Assembly: GCA_034766995.1 (NCBI GenBank)
Contig: CM068316.1
Coordinates: forward strand, 21,762,090-21,826,089
DNA length: 64,000 nucleotides
Direction: 5' to 3'
DNA from: Acanthacorydalis orientalis
Lineage: Eukaryota > Arthropoda > Insecta > Megaloptera > Corydalidae
Positions 47,840-59,772 of this stretch are shown in pieces. The position numbers and the translations under genes were made by a program. Within the stretch, counting starts at the first letter, position 1; each line of letters opens with the position of its first letter. The notes below the pieces were generated by a model, which had not been told where the DNA came from, did no database searches, and worked only from the letters and a program-made list of their open reading frames with translations.

Positions 47840-48914
47840 TTATAAAAAAATTGGATAAACATTTTTTTCTGTGATGTAACTTCTGCAAACTGGACAACAT
47901 TTACGTGTTTTTATAGTTTCTATAATACATGAATAATGATACACGTGTCCACATACAGTATTTGCTAAGTTATTTATTAGAGACTCTAAACAAATTGGGC
48001 ATTCATGAATATTACTTCCAATAGTTTTTTTAACTTCAATATTTAAATTTTTATTGCCTCTTACATCACAAATTACATCTTGTATCTTTTTGTAAACTTC
48101 AGGCACAATAAGACTACATGAAGGTTGAAAATTTGGTACAAGTGAACTTCCTAATAAGGCATTTTCTTCATGTGATTTTACTGCAGTAACATGATTACCT
48201 TTAATAAATATTAATTTCACTTTAAAAATAATACTAGTAATATAATATGTACATGTGTTTTATATATACACAAACAGTTACATGCAAACATCCATATGTA
48301 ATTACATGTCCGTCCATACACTTAAAATTATACTTGCCAGCACTATATTCAACTGTAGTAACATATGAATGTTTCATCAAAACTTGTATGTTATTTCCAT
48401 TAGATGTAGTTCCCATGTTAAAATTCATATTTGTTTCTAAACTAGTATTTGTTTCATATTTTAAAGAAGTGCATTTGTTTATTGATGAATTATGTATATC
48501 TGATAAGGGTATTCTATTTATTGTTTTCAGTTTTGAATCAGTTAGTTTACTCTTGCTATTATTTCCAGAAATTTGAGGTTTTTGTAAATCTGTCTTAGTT
48601 ACTGTTTTTTTTAATGATATATTTGGTTTTGATGTAGTAGTTACTTTTGAAGTTAATCTTTGATTGTTTTTCAAATCAGATGAAATATTAGTTGAAGTAA
48701 TGTTTGTTTTTGCGGACTGTATTTTTGAAACACTTTTCTTTTCAATTTTACATATCACTTTAGAATCTGGTTCATTATGAAGTGTAGATTTTAGTCTATT
48801 TGAACGAAAGTTGTATTTTTCAACACAACGTGCTGGAATTAATGATGAAAATATGCTTTCATGTATAATAAATTTTGAATGATATAATTGTATGCAGGAA
48901 ATATACAAATATTA

Positions 48915-48955
<41 letters not shown>

Positions 48956-49128
48956 TTAATACATACTCTTAAAATGTCTAATTATTTGTTTTTTTTTACT
49001 TTTCAATATAATTTTAATAAATTAATATATATTTACTTGCCTTGTGACAGTGTTCCATTACTATTCTTCACATTTTTTGAAGTAGAATTTTCTTTTTTAA
49101 CTAACACTTTAGAATCTCTTGAATTCAT
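47840..49128 (-). CDS. RING-H2 finger protein, RNF4-like, paralogue 1
   Basis: Proposed exons 49041-49128, 48338-48832 and 47840-48219 join in phase to 320 aa, but only with GC-AG introns. Both introns begin GCAAGT, and moving to the GT four bases later gives a stop within seven codons in each case. Exon 1 begins MNSRDSKVLVKKENSTSK. Exon 2 is a polar Lys/Ser/Thr-rich linker without a domain. The C-terminal 55 residues are a RING: CPIC, CGHVYHYSC, CCPVC, ending YPIFL, like the C-terminal strand of RNF4 (HPIYI). Likely an E3 ubiquitin ligase. Hydrophobic stretches such as SLIVPEV could bind SUMO but are not canonical. It is the tandem neighbour of the gene at 50279-53119. Uncertain points are the splice sites and whether it is expressed. 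Confidence 0.75.
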
Positions 49129-49733
49129 AATTAACACGAAATAACACAAAACTAAATGAAATGTAGTCTGCTTGAAGAAAATATTGTGAATAAATGACTT
49201 TCAAGTTTACTTCTGTATTTAAATGTAGTATGTGATATAATTTAAAATATTTGTGTTATTTAAATTATATAATGTATATGTTAAATTATATAACATTTAA
49301 GTAAGTGTAGAAATGATTACATAACAAATGTAACATTTTTCAAGCACATTATATATATATATATATACACATATACACATTATGTACTATATTCATGAAT
49401 TTAACTAAAAATAAACAGAAGTTTTTGATAAACTAATATTTGATTGCCTTAGAATTTAAATTTCATTATATTTTTAAAACCACTAAATAATGTTACAGTA
49501 AATTTTAATATAAACTTTTATATTTCGTGAAATATAAAAAAATTGGAAGTAATCGTTATTACTATAGTATACTTATTTTAATATCAGGTATGATTCTAGT
49601 TTAATATAGATTGCAAACGTGGAGACAGAAGCTTATTTATATTTTACAAATATTTCAACACATTTAACGTATCTTTGTAAAAAGTATGAAATTATAAGAT
49701 AAAATATTTTATTGAGTTACTAAAGAGATCTTG

Positions 49734-49787
<54 letters not shown>

Positions 49788-50278
49788 GAGAGAGAGAGAG
49801 ATAACATATTAAAAGAAAATGTAAATATAATCTTGTATGCCAATCCTTGAAACAAAACTTGAAATAATGTATATTGGCTGAACTTTATTTCAAATAAATT
49901 GTACGTAAAACCTCAATTGGAGAAAAGAAATGAAAACAAAGCATTATTATTACATTTTAGGTACAAATCTGTATTTATTAGAAAAATTAAATTAAATTGG
50001 TGGGATTTAAAATGTGAATTACTTCAGAAAAAAAATGAAGATTGAGATCACATTCTAACATTATTCAATGTATGATTTAACTTTGTTAAAACCTTAAGTG
50101 TGCCATAGATGTAAGTTTTTATTTTAGTAATAAATCATAAATAACAAGTAAATTAATCAGTTTTATGTTAAAATTTATTATTTAATTTTTTAGTAAGATA
50201 CATTTCATTAAAAATACAGTTATTTTTATTAAACAAACTAATTTTTATCAAATACAATATTTTTTTTATTAAAAAAAG
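49129..50278. other. Spacer between the two RNF4-like genes
   Basis: AT-rich, with TA repeats at 49350-49367 and 49736-49784, the latter followed by an AG run (about 49787-49801). The 49129-49370 part is shared with the pseudogene copy at 47390-47630, so the duplication includes 5' flanking DNA. Confidence 0.6.
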
Positions 50279-53119
50279 TTACAAATATATACGATAAATT
50301 TTTTTAAGTGTAAGTTTTAATCTGCAGATTGGACATTGTTTGCCTTTTTTCAAAACCTTTTTAATACATTTAAAATGGAAAACATGTCCACAAACAGTTC
50401 CTGCTAATTCATCAATTAAAGATTCTAAACAAATAGGACAATCTTTAATACTGTTGCTAATAGTCTGCTTTGTCTTTTTCTTGGTCTTTTCATTGTTGTT
50501 CAAATGGCTATCAGATTCATTTGAAGAATCACTTGATAAATCAATTATTTCAGAATTTCGCATTTGTGAGGTTGAAACTAATGATGATGACGATGAATTT
50601 GTTAAATCAATAATTTCTGAAGAATGTTGATTTCTGGAAGATCTTAATTGTCGATGTACATGTAACTTATTTCTAGAATTGTTTTTTGTGTATGGACTTT
50701 TTGCTTTTTTTATTATTGTATGCTTTGTGTTTATTTGAACATTTGTTTTAGTGTTTTCAGAAAATTTTATTTTCAATTTTAAAGATGCTGAAGTTTTAAT
50801 TGTCGAGTTATTAAAATTAACTGTTTTATTTCTCATTCTAGACTTCATGTTTGCTTTGTTGGAATTTTCTTCCAAAACATTTTCATTTACCAGGCCTGCT
50901 ACTTTTTTTACCATTGTATTATTGGAATAAATTCCTGTAACTAAATTATATTGTAATATAAATATTTTTTATCACTATTTTTAAACACATTAACAATATT
51001 ACCATTTTATTAATTTTAACTGTTAAAAAAGAGCTCTTATTTTAGTTTTAAATTTTTTTTTTTTGATTTAAAGTTCCTCACACTTGTATAAGTAGTGCTT
51101 TTACATTATTACAAATTTCACTTTTCTATCTTAGTGGGAAATATGAAAAAACTTGAGAATAAACCTATACATCATTAGATATTTATTAATATCCACAAAA
51201 TTTAAAAATATTTATGAAAGTTAATCCTGTTTCTTTAGTATTCTGAGGTAATATTTTTTTTATATTTTTTTGATTGATCTCTAACTTTTAGCTGTGATTT
51301 ATAAATTTAAATATTAATTTGATTGATGAAAATTTTATAAATTTCTGAAAAGGCACAGACACACAACAAAGACATTAGTAATATAGATTATTTATAATTT
51401 TAAAATATACATATAAGCATATTTTAACTATTGAATAATATATAATGTATTTCACATAACATGTTTTACTGGAGATTCATTTTTTAATTGAATTATTTTC
51501 AACAGTAAAAATTAAACTCATTTAGTACAGAGAGAAATCAAAGGAATGATGTGCTCTTTATTTAGTTATGACAACTCTATATAACAGAATGATTTATAAT
51601 AAATATATTGTAATTATAAAAAAGGAAGCTGACAGTAACTGTTGTTTCAATTTTTATAGAATATTAATTACTTGATTATAGAATAAAATTGTCTTGTGCC
51701 TCATCTATGATGGTTAGAATATAATATTGATTCCAATGTACTAAATATTATGATTTTTGTCAGAACACTAATAATCTAAATGACTATACTTAATATACAT
51801 TTTTTTTTAATATTCATGAAATTGTCAAAAAAATATTTTTAGATAATCGTTCTTTTAAATATATATATACACTCATACATATATTAACAAACATATATAT
51901 TTATATATATATAAGATTCAATTACTTTTTCACACTTTTTATTTTGAAATTAAAAAAAATGTTATAGTTATGTCAACTAATAAAACTAAATATACAAAAA
52001 CTATATAAAATTAACACCAAAATACAAATAATTTCAAGAAATAAACAATAGCTTTAATTTTCATAAATCTTTTTTTACCTCACACACCACACTAAATTTT
52101 TCGATCAAAAATATTCAATAAATTATGACTGGATATTTTTGATTTTTGCTTATGCACATTTCGATGAAAACGTAATCAACCCAGAGCGCCAAGTTACTGA
52201 AAAATTTGTATTTTAAATTTTGTATTTTACTTGGATTGTCATAATAACTGTGTTGTTAATATAATTATACATTGTTTTATTATTTATATAATAGGAAAAT
52301 AAATTAAACAACTTAAGCAATTAAAAAGGGGATGATACTTGAAAACTAAAGTATTAAAAGTACTAAGATACTGAAAAAACTAAGTGCTCAATTTATATTT
52401 CAGAACAAAATTTTGATGGAAATAGTTTAAATGTTTTTTCTTTGATATGTGTATTTTACTATATTAACTCAAATTTACCCTTAGTTAAGATAGACATACA
52501 TACATATGTATGTGTGTGTATATATATATATATACATATTGATGAAATAAATTTTGATTCATATGCTAGTATGATTATTCTCCTACTACACCTAAAGCCT
52601 GTAACGATACACACTAAAAATAACTCAACATTAATATAAAATTACATGATAGCCAATCTTATATCAGTAGTAATGATTAAAACAAATAATTACATGATCA
52701 TTAATATTTTTGTAATTTTAATATGTTCATTTGTACCCTGTATGTATCATTTTTGTAAATATGTTTTTAATTTCTCATTTATACTATTCTTACATGTATT
52801 TTTTAATATAACATAATTGTTTTTCAAAAATAATTTTGTTGGATTCTAATTTTCCACTGAAAAGCAATTGGGCAACTGCAATATCATGCCTGTCATTCAC
52901 TTACATAGTTAATTTGTATTTAAGCAAGGGCCTGTACATGATGTTTGTCTTTGGGCCTCAATGAAAATAGCTATACTAAAATATATATACACACATATAT
53001 ATATATATATAAATATAAACATATATACATAAATATTTACCTTCTGTTTTAATTGACTTTCGTTTAAGAAAAATGTCTGAGAAGTTTGGAAGTTCATTAT
53101 CAATATCAGAATCACTCAT
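50279..53119 (-). CDS. SUMO-targeted ubiquitin ligase, RNF4-like, paralogue 2
   Basis: Two exons, 53041-53119 and 50279-50934, join in phase (GT-AG) to 244 aa. The N-terminus MSDSDIDNELPNFSDIFLKR is acidic. Two textbook SUMO-interaction motifs sit in Ser/acidic context: EIIDLT (about 133-138) and EIIDLSSDS (about 155-163). The RING lies at 192-230, with Cys192, Cys195, Cys208, His210, His213, Cys216, Cys227 and Cys230. The protein ends KKIYRIYL as RNF4 does. This SIM-SIM-RING order defines RNF4/degringolade ligases, which ubiquitylate poly-SUMO-conjugated nuclear proteins. The fifth zinc ligand is His, not Cys as in RNF4, making it RING-H2. A mariner lies 97 bp upstream of the start codon, so the promoter lies within or beyond it or in 5' exons not seen. 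Confidence 0.88.
52045..52225. repeat. Dispersed miniature-element family, copy 7
   Basis: Contains CTTTTTTTACCTCACACACC, TTTTTCGATCAAAAATATTC, TTGCTTATGCACATTTCGAT and GCGCCAAGTTACTGAAAAAT in family order. Located in the intron of RNF4-like paralogue 2. Confidence 0.65.
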
Positions 53120-53215
53120 GGTTGGCTAAAAATAATTTATCCAAATAAAATTTAAATGTACGTGTGTGTGTGTTATGTATATATACGTATACATGCATGC
53201 ATGCATGCATACATA

Positions 53216-54496
53216 CGAGGGTCGGCTGAAAAGTCCGTAGCTTAACAAAGAAAACGTTTTAGAAAAAATTTTTTTTTTATTTTTCAATGTAATCTCCAGA
53301 AAGGCTGATACATTTTTCATATCGGTGTTCTAATTTTAATAAGCCATCTCTATAAAATGATTCGTCCTGCTCCTCAAAATAGCTGTTTACTGCATCAATA
53401 ACCTCCTCGTTGCTGATAAATCGTCGTCCTCCAAGGTATTTTTTGAGGTTAGGAAAAAGGTAGTCGCTGGATGCTACATCTGGCGAATAAGGTGGATGTG
53501 CAAGTAACTGGAACTTTAATTCGTGTATTTCTGATGTTGCAATGAGTGACGAATGTGCTGGAGCATTGTCGTGGTGAAACAAGATTTTTTTCGCTAAATG
53601 GGGCCGTTTATTCTTTATTTCATCGCTCAAACGCTGCAATAAATCTGCATAGTACTCATCAGTGATACGTTTACCCTTTTCCAGATAATCAATATAAATG
53701 ATTCCTTTTCCATCCCAGAAAACACTCGCCATAACCTTGTTAGCTGACAAAATTGTCTGCTTTTTTTTTTGGAGCTCGTTCACCCAGCCCAATCCACTGT
53801 TTAGATTGTAATTTGCTTTCAGGAGTGTTGTGCTGAACCTAAGTCTCATCCATAGTTATGAAACGTCTCAAAAATTTATTGTGATTTTTCTTAAAGAGCG
53901 ACAAATTCTCACTTGAAATCATTTTTCGACGCAACTGTTGGTCGGGTGTCAGCGCGCGGCGCCCATCTCGCACAGACCTTGTGAAAGCCCAAAACATTAT
54001 TCAAAATATTACCAACACGTTCTTTCGGTATGTTAACAGTCTCTGCTATCTCGTGCAACTTCAATCTGCGGTCTTTCAGCACGATTTTATGGATTTTTTC
54101 CGCCATTTCCAGAGTTGTCACTTCCACGGGGCGTCCTGAGCGAGGCCCATCTTTCGTGCTTGTCCGTCCCAGTTTAAATTCTTTAACCCACTTTGTAACT
54201 GTTGAATATTGTTGGGCAGAGTCTCCTAGTGTACCACGTATTTCTTCACAAATTTTCTTGGGCGTAAAACCTTTCAATGGAAGTATTTAATCACTGCACG
54301 TTTTTCCTCATCGTCCATTTTTTCCGAAATTCCGAAATCGTCTTAATTGAAATGCTGTCAATCAAACACTAACCAAACGACTCACCTGAAACTTTGAGTA
54401 TAAGCCAGTTAAGGTTAGTACTATATAATGCTAGAGCGAAATTGCACTGGTGGCGCCGTCTCTGTGTCAGGCTACGGACTTTTCAGCCGACCCTCG
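53216..54496 (-). mobile_element. mariner transposon with intact ends
   Basis: 1281 bp with inverted repeats identical over about 26 bp, starting CGAGGGTCGGCTGAAAAGTC, flanked by TA on both sides. Length and ends fit a full mariner. The transposase on the minus strand is broken. Near-perfect ends show that the insertion is younger than the others in this window. Confidence 0.95.
53277..54319 (-). pseudogene. mariner transposase, nearly full length but broken
   Basis: Starts MDDEEKRAVIKYFH at 54319. A frameshift follows within about 15 codons, then a clean frame at 54277-53909 holds the paired helix-turn-helix domain (GFTPKKICEEIRG, GPRSGRPVEVTT). After a break, the first catalytic region ITMDET reads into a TAG in place of Trp near 53845. 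Another frame continues to 53277 with SANKVMASVFWDGKGI, HHDNAPAHSS (second Asp) and PPYSPDVASSDYLFPNLKK (third Asp), the DD34D signature. It ends LEHRYEKCISLSGDYIEK. Three or so lesions inactivate it; all catalytic residues remain. Confidence 0.92.
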
Positions 54497-55821
54497 TACA
54501 TCATACATACATATATATATATATATATAATGTGTGTGTGTGTGTGTACTTATGTTTAAAGTTTAATATAAAATACATACAATTAATTGCAAATCTCATT
54601 AATTTTCTAGACAAGTTTAATTAAAAATTTTGCATATATTTTTTTATAAAATTTCAAATATATTTAGATTGTATATTTTATTTCTAATAAATATAATTCT
54701 TTACTTTATTATTTCAATGTACATACATTCTAATAATAAAACACCTTATTAAACATTTGTTTAACAAGAAATATAATATTTTTAAAACGAAACTTCTTAG
54801 TAAATAGCGTCACATTAAATAAAAACAAAATCAATTCAGAAATGACTGGTATTCAAATTTGACAGATTACTGTTCCGTATTTATATTTATTATGTTGGTA
54901 ATAGATTGACAGTTGTTAAGTTGTAGACATGTTTTTAATTTATACCTTAGACTTTTATTTTTAGATAATAGTCCTTAGACCATGTATTTTACATATTGCA
55001 AAATGTAGGCTATATAATAAACTCAATATTCGTTTCCTAAAAAGACTTCATGTATTTTTTTATTAATTTTTACGTAATTAATATAAATGTTAAAGTATAA
55101 AACTTAACTGCAACACGAATTTATGTGCAGAATTTTGTTAACTAATGAAATAAAGTGTTTAGTATCAATTGTTTTTCTTATCTAAACAATCTATGTTAAT
55201 AATTTGCTTGTTGCCTCACAATATATGACACCTAAATAATTTATTTGTTGTGTTTCTCACACGAAGTGAGTTTATTCGTTGCGATATAAAGTCGTTAACT
55301 TGTAGCGAATAAAAGTTAAACGATTTTAAATCTAGTAGTTATATTTAGGACGTTAACGAATAATTCGCTGTTCTTTATATGGAACGATTAAATTCTCCAG
55401 TGAGTAATTTCTAAAGTCATAATTGAAATATATTTAGTGTATATACATTCCATTAAATCATATTTTGCATAATATGCACCAGATATGCATACAATATAAA
55501 TTGGATGCTTTTATTAAAAATGATTCAAATATGAGCATAAATATTTTATGTATATTTCTATGAACATATGTATTCTATTAATTGTATATTCTAAATTTCC
55601 AGGTTATACAAATAACTGACGTGGTGTTGAATGGTTAACCATATATGTGTTTGTGTGTGTATATATATATATACTTACTATATGTACATAAATAAATCTG
55701 TATTTATATATGTATAGATACACACACATATATGTATAAATATTAACGTAGGATACATATTAGTTTTCATAACCATAAACACTTCAAAATTGTAGCATAT
55801 TTTAAATTAAAAATATTCAAA
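54497..55821. other. Spacer upstream of SEC11
   Basis: CA/TA repeats near 54510-54548 and 55640-55735. The part at about 55250-55400 is slightly GC-richer with repeats of GTTAACGAATAA-like sequence and may include promoter DNA for SEC11 or, divergently, the RNF4-like gene. No coding region seen. Confidence 0.4.
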
Positions 55822-56221
55822 ATGTTAGCCAGTTTATTTGATGATGTGAAACGTATGAACAAAAGACAGGTATTTTATAAAATTGTAGATGTTATGAATA
55901 CATGACATAATTTATTTTTATTTTTAGTTTTTGTATCAAATTCTTAGTTTTGGTATGATAGTATCTTCTGCTTTAATGATATGGAAAGGATTAATGGTAG
56001 TAACTGGAAGCGAAAGTCCAATTGTTGTGGTATTATCAGGAAGTATGGAACCAGCTTTTCATCGTGGAGATCTTTTATTTCTTACTAATTATCCTGAAGA
56101 ACCTGTGAGAGTAGGAGAAATTGTAGTATTTAAAGTAGAAGGCAGAGACATTCCAATTGTTCATAGAGTTTTAAAATTGCATGAAAAGTAAGATATTTTT
56201 TAACGTAATTAATAAAATTTC

Positions 56222-56320
<99 letters not shown>

Positions 56321-56621
56321 GTTTCTTTTAGAGAAAATGGTACAACTAAATTTTTAACCAAAGGAGATAATAATAGTGTAGATGATCGAGGATTATATGC
56401 TCCAGGACAGTTATGGTTAACAAAAAAAGATGTTGTTGGGAGAGCAAGAGGTTTTTTGCCATATGTTGGTATGGTTACAATATACATGAATGAGTTCCCT
56501 AAATTTAAGGTAAGTTACATTTGTGATAGTTATAATTTATTATAATAATAATACTTTGATTTTCTTTTAGTATGCTGTACTTGCGTGTTTAGGTTTATAT
56601 GTACTTGTTCATCGAGAATAA
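55822..56621 (+). CDS. Sec11: SEC11 signal peptidase catalytic subunit
   Basis: Four exons join in phase to 178 aa: 55822-55869, 55928-56187, 56332-56509, 56571-56621, the usual length for SEC11A/C. One N-terminal membrane helix (about 18-42) anchors it in the ER. The catalytic site of the family is complete: SGSMEP with nucleophile Ser55, VHRV with His95, and KGDNNSVDD with Asp115/Asp121 (a Ser-His-Asp arrangement). A C-terminal hydrophobic segment, [12 protein letters not shown], ends the protein. SEC11 cleaves signal peptides of nascent secretory proteins in the signal peptidase complex. The ATG sits in CAAAATG context. Intron 2 is mostly a TA repeat. The stop follows HRE. Confidence 0.97.
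56227..56309. repeat. (TA)n microsatellite filling SEC11 intron 2
   Basis: About 82 bp of TA repeat inside a 144-bp intron (56188-56331), ending 22 bp before exon 3. Confidence 0.95.
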
Positions 56622-56667
56622 CATTTAAATATGAAAATATTTGTATAAAAGTTACAAATCTAAAAAA

Positions 56668-56673
56668 AATAAA
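56668..56673 (+). terminator. Candidate polyadenylation signal of SEC11
   Basis: AATAAA about 50 nt after the stop codon, followed by GTGTT-rich sequence as expected of a downstream element. Confidence 0.45.
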
Positions 56674-58157
56674 TGTGTTCCATAGTAAATTACAGTTTAA
56701 TTTAACCTACCAATTGTCTTTTATTATTGAGTGTTAATAAATTATTTTAATGATGTTTATCAACATTAATGTACTATGAAAACTAGGAAAAAATTCAAGT
56801 GAACATACATTTTTATATTTTTAATATGTGTAGGTATGCATAAACATTTAAACTGATGCTAATGTGAAGAAAAAGCATATAGTAAAGCAAGTAGTGAAAT
56901 TGTACATGTAATGTTGATTTTTAAAAGCTCGTTAGTTAACTAGTAAATAAATTTACACAGATAAATCTGAATAAATCATTCTATTTTAATCAAGCTTTTG
57001 TCAACAGAAATTTATTTAAAATTAGCACACATTTATTAACAGGTATTTTTTACTATAAAAAGTATATATATTTAATATTTTTTTAAAAAAGGAAATTAAA
57101 ATTGGTCTCAAATAGATTAAATACATTTCATTCTTATTTATATGGAATGATCCTTATTTGTATATAAAAGTCTACTTGTATGTACATGTAGACTTGCTAA
57201 CCTGAATATAAAATTGATGTAACATTATTTTTATGTATAAAAAATTAAAGTTTTTAGTGTTAAAGCAAGTGATGGAAACTCACTTTTTAATATTCTAAAT
57301 TATTTTACTTATAAATAGTAGAATGTTCTTAAAAATTCATGTAGGCTAGAGTGATAAATCAATGGCATGCAAAACCATTTTGAGAACACAAATTCTATCT
57401 TATGCTAATTAAAAATAATGAATTGTAAATCTGAAATAAAACAATATTACATAGGTACACAGCAACAAATATCTCATGGATTGAAATTGTATATGTTTTG
57501 TGAATAAATTTTTAATTCAATTATTTTTATATGATCTAAACATTTTTAATTTCTTGAATAAGTACCAAGTATTTTAATACCAATTGATTAAAATTCCTAA
57601 AAATGATGTTAAAATGAAAATAGTGTTAAATTGGGTTTTTGCTTTTCTGTGGTATGGATTCTTTTCGATAGTTTTTAAATTTTGTGACGAGTTTAACCAG
57701 TTGCCCCAACTTATATAGGATTTGCATATAGTTCACTTATTTTTAACTAATTGTAACTAATATTTTCCATATTGTTTATATACAAACTGCATATGAAAAA
57801 AATTCTATTTTTGTAATGCAATTTGAACTTATTTTACAACCTTTGCACTCTACATACAAAATACTAGTAGTAATAGAACTTAGAGATTCTTTATATTAAA
57901 AATTACTTTATAATTGAATTTGAATATATAAATAATATAAAACTAATACGGAATAAATATATTTATGGAATATGAAAAATTGTCATTTTATAAAAAAAAT
58001 CAATTTATAATAATTTTGGTTGTTGCTTTAATGCTGTTATATCTAAGATTTTATTTTGTAGTGTGCCTGTTCGCATTTTTAACTTCTGTGGTGGTTTTTC
58101 AATATTTTCATTTGCTTTTTGATACACTGGATTTGCTAAAATTAAGTAGGTATATTA

Positions 58158-58163
58158 TTTATT
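58158..58163 (-). terminator. Candidate polyadenylation signal of STIL/Ana2
   Basis: AATAAA on the minus strand about 46 nt past the stop. The context is AT-rich, so chance occurrence is possible. Confidence 0.3.
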
Positions 58164-58208
58164 TTAATGAGATACTTAATTTTAATATATTCTAAATTTA
58201 ATATGATA

Positions 58209-58490
58209 CTAACACTTTGGTTTTTGTTCAAGTAGATTATATTTTTGCATATACTTCATAGTTGAAAAAGAAATTTCATTTTTTCCATTTAAAAAATAGA
58301 ATTCATTTTGTTGATTAGTTTCTTGATTTTCTTTGTTTTTGACTATTAATTCACTTAATTGATCATTATGAAAATATTTCATTATTAACTGATTTATTTC
58401 TAAACTCATGTCATTAACATCAAAATATGATTTATTTAATGTTCTTACATCTGGATGACTGAAACTGAATTAATTTTAGTAATTATACAT

Positions 58491-58521
<31 letters not shown>

Positions 58522-59715
58522 AATTACTCAATTTCATAATAAAAATGTGGAATGTTTTTAAAATAACTTCAGAGGAAACAAAACAGAATATCTTTGAATA
58601 CAAATTTAAAATTTGGTTCTATTTCAGGTTGTAAAATATTGTACTTATTATTAAGTAATCAGCATGTAATATGTATATATTATTTTGATTTACCTAGTAA
58701 GTGGAGTTGTGTTTGTGTTCACCAAACTGATTCCTAAGTTACATAAATGTTGTAATGTTGCATTTTTAACTTGCTCTAATAAACCATTATATGTGTGCAT
58801 ACTTTTTTGTTCCATATCATTTTTAACTGGTACTGTATTTGGATTGGGTGCTTTTTCAAGAATGTTTTTTACTTGATCCTAAAAAATAAAAAAACAAATA
58901 GCATTTCTTGTTCATAATTTTATAATTAATTGTCACTTTAATATATTTTTTTGGCAATCAACACAATATTCTAACTATAATAATATAACGTTTTTATGTA
59001 TTTAACGTTTTTATCACAATTCTGTGGAATATTAACACAATTAAACAATAACAAGTATATGTTTTTCAATTAATATTTTTGAATGAAAAATTTAAAACTT
59101 TTGAAATTAAATATTTAATACGTAAATGAAATTTGAAAATAAAGATCATATATAATTACTGTGAACATATTTCAAATATGAGTACTATATTATTAATTAA
59201 GTTTGCATCTATTTATACCTTAATGTTCTAATACTATATCAAGAATATGTGTATGTTGGGAATTCTCTGAGACTGGTATACATATATGCATACCAAAGCA
59301 ATTTACTGCCTGAAACCATGAATTTGAGTAATAATAAAAATCGTATTTAGAGTAAGTGAATTAACACTAACTCCTATCATGGATACCTACAAGTTAACAA
59401 TTTATTACCTAAAATCACATAAATTTGAAATCAACATCTGACAGTATTTTTTTTAGTATATATATCTGGCAGTATATACACATATATTTATGTATGTGTG
59501 TATGTATGTATGTGTATATATATATATATATGTATGTATGTGTGTGTGTAGTTTAGTGTTAATATTTTTTTTTATAAAGGTATATGTACATACCACAACA
59601 TTATTATAGATTGTCCATCCAATGTTTGAATATGGTACATCTGATGCTTCACTTCTAAAAAATAATATACAGTAATTTATAAAATAATCACTAAATATGA
59701 ACATATAGACACATA

Positions 59716-59772
<57 letters not shown>

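Larger units (their letters stand above)
56622..58208. other. Convergent spacer between SEC11 and STIL/Ana2
   Basis: Holds the 3' UTRs of both genes. AATAAA at 56668-56673 lies about 50 nt past the SEC11 stop. No domain-bearing open frame; the small frame at 57965-58195 is hydrophobic and AT-driven. Confidence 0.5.

Noticed and set aside
48247..48576. 109-codon plus-strand frame
   Set aside because: Antisense of the low-complexity exon 2 of the RNF4-like gene.
57965..58195. 76-codon hydrophobic plus-strand frame
   Set aside because: Composition follows AT-rich DNA, no homologue recognised, and it lies in the convergent 3' region.
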